From assembly GCA_017549385.1 (NCBI GenBank), contig JAFYUX010000138.1:1-5061 (forward strand): 5,061 nt of DNA, written 5' to 3'. The notes beneath the pieces are model-generated. The model did no database searches and was not told the origin of the DNA. It saw nothing but the letters and a program-made list of their open reading frames with translations. This document shows, in pieces, positions 1 to 4,573 of the stretch. The stretch is from Bacillota bacterium. Its GTDB lineage: Bacteria; Bacillota; Clostridia; Peptostreptococcales; Anaerovoracaceae. Position numbers and translations under genes: made by a program. Each line of letters starts with the position of its first letter. Positions within the stretch are counted from its first letter, which is position 1.

Positions 1-176
1 ACATCCTTGTCGAGAGCCTTTGCCATACGCCAGATGTCTACAGATGTGAGAAGAACCTTGTCTTCTGGCTTGATGTTTCTGCAGCACTGTCCGCACTGTG
101 TGCACTCAAATTTAAACTTACTTAATCTTGATACAAAGTTCTGAGTCAGATTTTTGTTCTTATACTTATTGCTCAT
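1..176 (-). CDS. YkgJ-family cysteine cluster protein, N-terminal part (runs off the window)
   Basis: The first 58 codons of a minus-strand gene are visible; the rest lies left of the window. Cysteines at residues 25, 28, 31 and 32 form FECTQCGQCC, the CxxCxxCC motif that defines the YkgJ/UPF0153 family. That family is thought to bind zinc or iron (or an Fe-S centre), and most members have no assigned activity. The first 22 residues are basic and polar with no signal peptide or membrane segment, so the protein is probably cytoplasmic. The ATG at 176 is directly preceded by an in-frame TAA (177-179), so translation cannot start further upstream. An AGGAGA site at 188-193 sits about 12 nt before it, slightly long but usable. 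It follows the upstream cysteine-rich gene by 22 bp on the same strand, with no promoter or terminator between, so it is likely the third gene of that operon. The family call is firm; the molecular role is unknown. Confidence 0.85.
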   Translation of the reverse strand, partial: MSNKYKNKNLTQNFVSRLSKFKFECTQCGQCCRNIKPEDKVLLTSVDIWRMAKALDKD

Positions 177-198
177 TTAATATACGTTCTCCTGTAAC

Positions 199-504
199 TT
201 ATTTTTGTTCTTTGCGAGCACCCTTTGGAACTTCGCAAACCTGGCAGCCAACTGCACTGAAGCCTCTGCATGTTTCGCAGTAGCCATACTCTTCGCAGTG
301 CATGCCACAGTGGAAATCTTCTGTGATTTCCTTTTCAAATTTTGTGCAGTATGTAATAAAAGAATTACCCTTTGGGTTTTTAGGGTCTCTATGTACATCA
401 TCTCTATACTGACAGATGTAGTAGTTGTTGTCATCTGCAGTTGTAAAAAGGCTCTTGCCCTGACCAGTCAGAATTGGTGAACAGTGCTGAATGATTTCTG
501 CCAT
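199..504 (-). CDS. Small cysteine-rich protein, downstream tandem paralog (hypothetical)
   Basis: A 101-aa protein that I do not recognise. It has nine cysteines (8, 31, 53, 66, 70, 76, 79, 87, 90). The last six are spaced CxxxC-x5-CxxC-x7-CxxC around EYGYCETCRGFSAVGC, which suggests a zinc or Fe-S site. The N-terminal half has YYICQYRDD and CTKFEKE, motifs shared with its neighbour. There is no signal peptide or membrane segment. It ends in a charged GARKEQK tail. The start is chosen at ATG 504, not the GTG at 543 that opens the same frame: the ATG lies one base after the stop of the upstream paralog (TAA-T-ATG) and has a GGGAG site at 515-519, 10 nt away, inside the upstream gene's end. The GTG has no ribosome binding site, and the extra 13 residues would come from a duplicated reading of the paralog's 3' end. 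The arrangement predicts translational coupling. Eight of the nine cysteines are conserved in the paralog; only Cys8 is unique. The function is unknown. Confidence 0.85.
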   Translation of the reverse strand: MAEIIQHCSPILTGQGKSLFTTADDNNYYICQYRDDVHRDPKNPKGNSFITYCTKFEKEITEDFHCGMHCEEYGYCETCRGFSAVGCQVCEVPKGARKEQK

Positions 505-592
505 ATTATTTCTGCTCCCTTCTTGCTGCTCTAGGAACTTCACAAAGTTCGCAACCTACAGCGCTGAAACCTCTGCATGTTTCGCAGTAGCC
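263..592 (-). repeat. Direct repeat inside the tandem cysteine-rich genes
   Basis: A 23-bp stretch is identical at 263-285 and 570-592, offset by 307 bp. It encodes the GYCETCRG core of both cysteine-rich proteins. Flanking sequence is similar but diverged at codon third positions. This is the nucleotide trace of a tandem gene duplication held by selection on the cysteine core, not a mobile repeat. Confidence 0.85.
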
Positions 593-796
593 GTATTCTG
601 GACATTCCAGGTTGCAAGAATTTTTTGATTCAAGTTCTTTTTCAAACTTTGCACACCAGATCACAGACTTGTCTGAACCTTCTGGTGTGAACTCATCTTT
701 TCTGAATTCGCAGATAAAATAGCTGTTGTCGTTGTCATTGCCGTGCATCCAAACTGTCTTTTCATAGCCCTTGTACACAACCTTTATTTCAGACAT
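506..796 (-). CDS. Small cysteine-rich protein, upstream tandem paralog (hypothetical)
   Basis: A 96-aa protein of unknown function and the first gene of the cysteine-rich set. It has eight cysteines (29, 48, 61, 65, 71, 74, 82, 85), all matched in the downstream paralog. The C-terminal six have the same CxxxC-x5-CxxC-x7-CxxC spacing, and ECPEYGYCETCRGFSAVGC is nearly identical between the two. The N-terminal half (residues 1-47) is more diverged and acidic (HGNDNDNSYFICEFRKDEF). The pattern fits one conserved metal-binding C-terminal module behind a variable N-terminal part that also carries two conserved cysteines (SYFIC, WCAKFEKE). The start at ATG 796 has a good AAAGGAG site at 803-809, six bases upstream. 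It is preceded by an extended -10 promoter about 125 bp upstream. There is no export signal, so the protein is probably cytoplasmic. Small zinc-ribbon, rubredoxin-like or Fe-S protein are all possible; the sequence does not decide. Confidence 0.87.
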   Translation of the reverse strand: MSEIKVVYKGYEKTVWMHGNDNDNSYFICEFRKDEFTPEGSDKSVIWCAKFEKELESKNSCNLECPEYGYCETCRGFSAVGCELCEVPRAARREQK

Positions 797-915
797 AATA
801 CACTCCTTTAAACACTATACAGATATAAAACTGTCCAATCAGGCATATCATTGAAACTCAATAAACATACCGTTACAAAGCCATACGACAGCCTTATAAA
901 TTTACATAAACATAC
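797..915 (-). other. Leader of the cysteine-rich operon with direct repeat and small palindrome
   Basis: This AT-rich untranslated stretch holds two exact copies of ATAAACATAC (plus-strand reading) at 861-870 and 906-915, 45 bp apart, the second at the predicted transcription start. Between the nearer copy and the gene, ATTGA-AAC-TCAAT at 850-862 is a 5-bp-arm inverted repeat that partly overlaps that copy. I see no known riboswitch pattern, no hairpin with a T-run and no plausible leader peptide. The length is unusual for so small a gene, which leaves room for an RNA or protein regulatory element. Confidence 0.35.
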
Positions 916-921
916 AAGGTA

Positions 922-930
922 ATTATATCA
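922..930 (-). promoter_or_regulatory. Extended -10 promoter for the cysteine-rich operon
   Basis: The minus strand reads TGATATAAT at 930-922: a consensus TATAAT hexamer with the TGn extension. No good -35 is visible at 16-18 bp (the best 17-bp position reads TATGAA), which is typical of extended -10 promoters. Transcription would start near 915, giving a leader of about 118 nt before ATG 796. The promoter lies in the gap after pyk, so the small genes can be expressed independently of it. Confidence 0.6.
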
Positions 931-995
931 TCAAGACAACGCTTTTCATATACTTATGCAAACAATTAATCAGTAAAAATATATCTTTCGCCCAC

Positions 996-2414
996 TTATG
1001 CAATGCAAACTCTGAGAATGTCATCCACTTCTGTCATATGAGAATCAGAAGACGTTACAACCACGATAATATCCCCTTCTTTTACAAGGCCAGTTTCAAG
1101 AGCTTTCGCTCGCGCGTTCTCGAAGAGATCGTTAGCGTTGTATTTGAATTCGGATGCCACCGGATGGACACCCCATTCGAGGCAGAGTCTGCGAATACCT
1201 ACATCGCTGAGTGTTACAGCGATAATCGGACAGTTTGGTCGGAAATCGGAAATACGTTTTGCTGTACGGCCAGAACGTGTAACCGCCACGATAGCCTTTG
1301 CCCCTACAAACCTTGCTGCACTATAAGCAGAAGCACAGATAGTATTTGCTATATTTTTTTCGAGACTAAGATAGTCTCTAATAAACTCACGGTTATAATT
1401 AATGAATTTTTCTGTAGTGAGAGCAATCTCTGCCATAGTCTTTACAGACTCGACAGGATAATTGCCCGCCGCAGTTTCGCCGGAAAGCATGATAACATCA
1501 GTACCGTCAAAAATAGCATTTGCTACGTCTGACACCTCTGCTCTGGTCGGTCTAGGACTTTTTGTCATAGACTCCAGCATCTGAGTCGCAGTGACGATAA
1601 GCTTTGCCTTTAACGTGCACTTGTGGATAATTTCTTTCTGGATAGCAGGAATCTGACTAAAAGGAATCTCTACGCCAAGATCCCCACGAGCTACCATAAC
1701 ACCATCGCTGGCTTCGATAATCTCATCGAGATTTGCGATACTCTGTCTGCTCTCAACCTTGCTGATGATCCAGATGTTTTTGCCACCGTTGTCATTGAGG
1801 AATTTGCGCATCTCTCTCACGTCCTCAGCAGAACGCACAAAAGACGCCGCGATAAAATCAACTTTCATCTCGATGCCGAAAAGAATATCCTTCTTGTCAG
1901 TCTCGCTCATAAATGACATCGGAATCACAACTTCAGGAACGTTGATACTCTTTCTGTCCTTGAGAACGCCCCCATGAATAACATCACACAGGATGGCTCC
2001 GCCATCAGCCTTTACAACGGCCAGCTCAACCTTTCCGTCATCCACCAGAATCTGATCCCCTGGTTTTACGCTCTTCCAGAGGTCACCATATGTAAGACCT
2101 ACACGTGTAGCATCACCAGGCATATCCTTTTTATCATCCAAAATAAACTGCTGGCCTTCTTCTAAAACAGCTCGTCCATCTACAAAAGTACTTATTCTGA
2201 TTTCAGGACCTTTTGTGTCGAGAAGTATAGCCAGAGGTTTTCTCATATCACCGCTAACTCGTCTCGCTCTGTTTATCCTCTCACGATGTTCCTGATGATT
2301 GCCGTGGGAAAAATTGAGACGGGCACAATCCATACCAGCTTCTAAAAGCTTTGCTATTTTTTCGTCATTATCTACTGCCGGACCAAGTGTACAAATGATT
2401 TTAGTTTTTCTCAT
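996..2414 (-). CDS. pyk: Pyruvate kinase
   Basis: Catalyses phosphoenolpyruvate + ADP to pyruvate + ATP, the last step of glycolysis, in the cytoplasm, normally as a homotetramer. The protein is complete at 472 aa, the length of the short bacterial form; the extra C-terminal PEP-utiliser-like domain found in Bacillus-type enzymes is absent. The (beta/alpha)8 A domain carries ARLNFSHG (Arg32, Asn34, Ser36), LDTKGPEIR (Asp66, Thr67), the catalytic-lysine signature IWIISKVES (Lys219, metal ligand Glu221), MVARGDLGVE (Asp245) and TATQMLESM (Thr277). The B-domain lid lies at about 70-167. The C domain (about 350-472) keeps the phosphate loop TRSGRTA (379-385) used by sugar-phosphate activators. 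Glu71, at the position equivalent to Glu117 of muscle enzyme, predicts the K+-dependent type. The ATG at 2414 has an AAGGAGG site 8 nt upstream. It is transcribed divergently from the transporter gene. No clear terminator follows the stop codon. Confidence 0.98.
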   Translation of the reverse strand: MRKTKIICTLGPAVDNDEKIAKLLEAGMDCARLNFSHGNHQEHRERINRARRVSGDMRKPLAILLDTKGPEIRISTFVDGRAVLEEGQQFILDDKKDMPGDATRVGLTYGDLWKSVKPGDQILVDDGKVELAVVKADGGAILCDVIHGGVLKDRKSINVPEVVIPMSFMSETDKKDILFGIEMKVDFIAASFVRSAEDVREMRKFLNDNGGKNIWIISKVESRQSIANLDEIIEASDGVMVARGDLGVEIPFSQIPAIQKEIIHKCTLKAKLIVTATQMLESMTKSPRPTRAEVSDVANAIFDGTDVIMLSGETAAGNYPVESVKTMAEIALTTEKFINYNREFIRDYLSLEKNIANTICASAYSAARFVGAKAIVAVTRSGRTAKRISDFRPNCPIIAVTLSDVGIRRLCLEWGVHPVASEFKYNANDLFENARAKALETGLVKEGDIIVVVTSSDSHMTEVDDILRVCIA

Positions 2415-2460
2415 TTATCAGCCCTCCTTTTCATAACATTCTATGTTTATATTACCTCTC

Positions 2461-2469
2461 ATTATCGCA
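2461..2469 (-). promoter_or_regulatory. Extended -10 promoter for pyk
   Basis: The minus strand reads TGCGATAAT at 2469-2461: a TGn extension and a one-mismatch -10 hexamer (GATAAT). The -35 position at 17 bp (CATAAA) is poor. Transcription would start near 2454, a leader of about 40 nt that includes the strong ribosome binding site. An alternative -10, TATAAA at 2451-2446, has no better -35. Confidence 0.45.
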
Positions 2470-2490
2470 TAAAAAACTTTCACTTTATGC
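2467..2490. promoter_or_regulatory. 24-bp inverted repeat between divergent promoters (candidate operator)
   Basis: GCATAAA (2467-2473) and TTTATGC (2484-2490) are perfect 7-bp inverted arms around a 10-bp spacer. The left arm touches the TGn extension of the pyk -10, and the right arm lies in the spacer of the rightward promoter, covering its -35 region. A dimeric regulator bound here could affect both genes. No specific regulator family is recognised, and an AT-rich coincidence is possible. Confidence 0.35.
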
Positions 2491-2505
2491 AAAAAATGAT
2501 ATAAT
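2477..2505 (+). promoter_or_regulatory. Extended -10 promoter for the transporter gene
   Basis: TGATATAAT at 2497-2505 is a consensus -10 hexamer (2500-2505) with TGn extension, identical to the one before the cysteine-rich operon. CTTTCA at 2477-2482, 17 bp upstream, is a weak -35 (3 of 6). The predicted start is near 2512, about 48 nt before the ATG at 2560. Confidence 0.6.
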
Positions 2506-2521
2506 CTGCATTAGAATTTTC

Positions 2522-2546
2522 GACAGCATCCGCTGTCATATTTTTT
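2522..2546 (+). terminator. Leader hairpin with T-run before the transporter gene (possible attenuator)
   Basis: GACAGC (2522-2527) and GCTGTC (2532-2537) form a 6-bp stem with loop ATCC, followed by ATA and six T at 2541-2546. This has the shape of a short intrinsic terminator on the plus strand, only about 10 nt after the predicted transcription start and directly before the ATGGAG ribosome binding site (2547-2552). There is no upstream plus-strand gene for it to end, so it would act within the leader, as an attenuator or as a 5' stabilising stem. The stem is short and three bases separate it from the T-run, so termination may be weak. Confidence 0.4.
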
Positions 2547-2559
2547 ATGGAGTTTATAT

Positions 2560-3444
2560 ATGAATCTTTCATCATACAAAAAAGGCGTACTCATGCTGAT
2601 AGGCTCAGCATTCGCATTTTCTCTGATGTCACTTTTTGTGCGACTTTCAGGAGATCTGCCTTCAGCACAAAAAGCATTTTTCAGAAATTTTATAGCAGCC
2701 ATTGCAGCTGCCATTATGATTATAAAAAACGGTGAACGCGTCGAGATTAAAAAAGGCGACCTGCCTTATCTCCTGATCCGCTCTTTCTTTGGTACTACAG
2801 GCGTACTTCTCAACTTTTACGCTATAGACAAACTTATGCTGGCAGACGCAAACATCCTCAACAAAATGTCTCCGTTTTTTGCTGTTCTGGCCAGTGCTGT
2901 ATTTCTTAGAGAAAAGACAAAGCCTTATCAGTATGCTGCAGTTATCACAGCTCTTATAGGCTCAATATTTATCATCAAGCCAAGCTTCTCAAACGTGGCA
3001 CTCTTCCCTGCCATTGCCGGTCTTCTTGGAGGACTTGCAGCAGGTCTGGCTTATACCACAGTGAGATATCTGGGACAGCGAGGAGTAAAAGGACCTGTTA
3101 TAGTCCTCTTCTTTTCCACTTTCTCCAGCGTAGTGCTTCTGCCACTGATGATTGCAAACTACAAGCCTATGAGTTTTTACCAGATGGCTATGCTCATCGG
3201 TGCAGGTGTATCAGCAACCTTCGGTCAGTTCCTTGTTACAGGCGCATACATCCACGCCCCTGCCAACGAGATTTCTATTTTCGATTATACAACAATCGTA
3301 TTTTCAACTGTCTGGGGCCTGATCTTCTTTAATCAGATTCCTGATATATTCAGCTTTATGGGCTACGCCATAATCTTTGGTGCAGCATTCTACAACTTCA
3401 GAAGAAAGCTGAAGGAAAACCAGAAAATCGAAACTGCAAAGTAA
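2560..3444 (+). CDS. EamA-family (DMT superfamily) transporter
   Basis: A 294-aa integral membrane protein of the drug/metabolite transporter superfamily, whose members exchange or export small metabolites such as amino acids, nucleotide derivatives or drugs; the substrate here cannot be told. Ten hydrophobic segments are visible at about 9-28, 38-56, 68-89, 93-116, 123-140, 146-170, 178-198, 207-230, 236-257 and 262-280, in two five-helix EamA repeats. The first repeat has the typical LNKMSPFFAVLASAVFLREK end of helix 4 and the following loop; the second has the matching FDYTTIVFSTVWGLIFF. A basic C-terminal tail (RRKLKENQK) is expected in the cytoplasm. The ATG at 2560 has the ATGGAG site at 2547-2552, 7 nt upstream. 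The ATG at 2547, inside that site, is out of frame. It stands alone on the plus strand, divergent from pyk, with its own promoter and terminator. Confidence 0.92.
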   Translation: MNLSSYKKGVLMLIGSAFAFSLMSLFVRLSGDLPSAQKAFFRNFIAAIAAAIMIIKNGERVEIKKGDLPYLLIRSFFGTTGVLLNFYAIDKLMLADANILNKMSPFFAVLASAVFLREKTKPYQYAAVITALIGSIFIIKPSFSNVALFPAIAGLLGGLAAGLAYTTVRYLGQRGVKGPVIVLFFSTFSSVVLLPLMIANYKPMSFYQMAMLIGAGVSATFGQFLVTGAYIHAPANEISIFDYTTIVFSTVWGLIFFNQIPDIFSFMGYAIIFGAAFYNFRRKLKENQKIETAK

Positions 3445-3455
3445 TATATAAAATT

Positions 3456-3488
3456 AAGACCTCATGGATTACCATGAGATCTTTTTTT
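3456..3488. terminator. Bidirectional intrinsic terminator between convergent genes
   Basis: CTCATGG (3461-3467), loop ATTA, CCATGAG (3472-3478) form a perfect 7-bp stem. Beyond one C/A mismatch it extends by AAGA (3456-3459) pairing with TCTT (3480-3483). Seven T at 3482-3488 follow on the plus strand, ending the transporter transcript. Read from the minus strand the same stem is followed by CTTAATTTTATAT, so it should also end the DUF2804 transcript. The T-run overlaps the minus-strand stop codon (3487-3489). Confidence 0.9.
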
Positions 3489-4521
3489 ACCATCTGTTTT
3501 TTACTTTTTCCGCAAAACCAAGGAAGTCCTTAAGCTGGATGGCGTAGCCATCGTCAAGAATCATTGTTCCGTTAAACTTGCCGAATACCTGATGCTGGTC
3601 GCTTTCGATAAGGACAACATTTGTGCGGGAAGCTCTGTCGATGATTGGCTCAAATTCCATTTCGAACTTTCCGTCAGAAGATGTGAAAGTCCATGGCTTG
3701 AGGAAGTCGTCCTTGCCATCAGCAGTCTTTGGAATATTGAAACTTACCTTTTCGAACTTGTGAGCTTTGCCGTCCACAAAGATCATATTTTCGCTGGCAG
3801 CAGATGTGTCGCCAAATCCGTAACCGATATTGAAACCAACAACCTTGCCATCAACGATACCATGACCTGCGCCCCAGTACCATGTGTTGCTGTACGTCCA
3901 TACACCACGGCCCCAGTCGAGCATACCGAATGATTCGGAAGGATCGAAAACATACTCGTCACCACCGGCATTTACTGTACCTGATGCGCGCATACCGATA
4001 ATCTTCTGGTTGTAGTAGAACGCAATCTTCTTTTCAGCGAAAGGTGTAGCGATAACCATACTGTCCTGAGGTTCATCTGTGAGGAGTACATCAAAAACAA
4101 ATGGCTTTCCGTTTTTAAACTTTTCAAGATGTCCCTTGAGTCTGCGGCTGCCGTCTTCCTGAACTGTAAATGTAAACTCAGACTTGCCGATAGCCAGCTT
4201 GCTTTCACCTGATGCACTTGTAGGCGGAAGATTTGTCTTGCCCATAGGCATAAATCCGATAGGGCTCACAGTTGTTTCACCAGGAGTTGTAAAGTCCAGA
4301 ATGGACGCACTGAGCATGCTCATATATGAGTTGTCATCAACTGTAAGAGCGATACCAAATCTGTCGTTGTAGATGAGATAATAATCCCACTCTTTGATTC
4401 TCAGGCCGTTAGCCTTGATAGCTTTTCTATCGTAAGTCTTTACGAGACTAGTAGCATAACCTGCTTCGCAGAGATGACCATTGCTGTCAAGAAGTGGTCC
4501 CGGTGATAATTTATGTTCCAT
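3487..4521 (-). CDS. DUF2804 domain-containing protein
   Basis: A 344-aa protein that fits the DUF2804 family (about 330-350 aa, beta-rich, no established function). Characteristic stretches are KEWDYYLIY (43-51), SFGMLDWGRGVWTY (197-210), NTWYWGAGHG (212-221) and GFNIGYGFGD (229-238), followed by an alternating beta pattern to the C-terminus. The tryptophan- and glycine-rich core resembles the calycin/lipocalin-like folds of the AttH/CrtC type proteins, which hints at a hydrophobic ligand; this is inference. No signal peptide or membrane segment is present, so it is probably cytoplasmic. The ATG at 4521 has a strong AAAGGAGG site about 5 nt upstream. It follows sbcC by 52 bp on the same strand, with a hairpin but no promoter or T-run between, so both are probably on one transcript. 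A role in DNA repair is not implied by that position alone. The transcript ends at the shared terminator. Confidence 0.85.
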   Translation of the reverse strand: MEHKLSPGPLLDSNGHLCEAGYATSLVKTYDRKAIKANGLRIKEWDYYLIYNDRFGIALTVDDNSYMSMLSASILDFTTPGETTVSPIGFMPMGKTNLPPTSASGESKLAIGKSEFTFTVQEDGSRRLKGHLEKFKNGKPFVFDVLLTDEPQDSMVIATPFAEKKIAFYYNQKIIGMRASGTVNAGGDEYVFDPSESFGMLDWGRGVWTYSNTWYWGAGHGIVDGKVVGFNIGYGFGDTSAASENMIFVDGKAHKFEKVSFNIPKTADGKDDFLKPWTFTSSDGKFEMEFEPIIDRASRTNVVLIESDQHQVFGKFNGTMILDDGYAIQLKDFLGFAEKVKNRW

Positions 4522-4550
4522 CTTTGCCTCCTTTGGCCTTTTGTATCTCC

Positions 4551-4566
4551 GATCCCTGCCGGGATC
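4551..4566 (-). other. Intercistronic hairpin between sbcC and the DUF2804 gene
   Basis: GATCCC (4561-4566, minus reading first) and GGGATC (4551-4556) form a perfect 6-bp stem around a GGCA tetraloop, extendable by two G-U pairs. It is followed on the minus strand by GGAGATACAAAAGG, not a T-run, so it is not an intrinsic terminator. It may protect the 3' end of the upstream message or mark a processing point between the two genes. Confidence 0.5.
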
Positions 4567-4573
4567 AAGTCTG

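Noticed and set aside
177..434. 85-aa minus-strand open frame overlapping the downstream cysteine-rich gene
   Set aside because: It overlaps a gene with a conserved paralog in another frame, begins with a low-complexity MTTTTT stretch and has no ribosome binding site.
505..543. GTG start at 543 for the downstream cysteine-rich gene
   Set aside because: No ribosome binding site; it lies inside the paralog's conserved coding end, while ATG 504 has a good site and tight coupling geometry.
1038..1532. 164-aa plus-strand open frame antisense to pyk
   Set aside because: A shadow of the strongly conserved pyruvate kinase frame; no ribosome binding site before the ATG and no recognisable domain.
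2547..2735. 62-aa plus-strand frame starting at ATG 2547
   Set aside because: This ATG is part of the ATGGAG ribosome binding site of the transporter, and the frame overlaps the clear membrane protein.
3592..3933. 113-aa plus-strand open frame antisense to the DUF2804 gene
   Set aside because: Mirrors the codon pattern of the opposite gene; no ribosome binding site or independent context.
4551..4566. GATCCC/GGGATC palindrome as a terminator of sbcC
   Set aside because: Not followed by a T-run on the minus strand, and the next gene has no promoter of its own, so termination here is unlikely.
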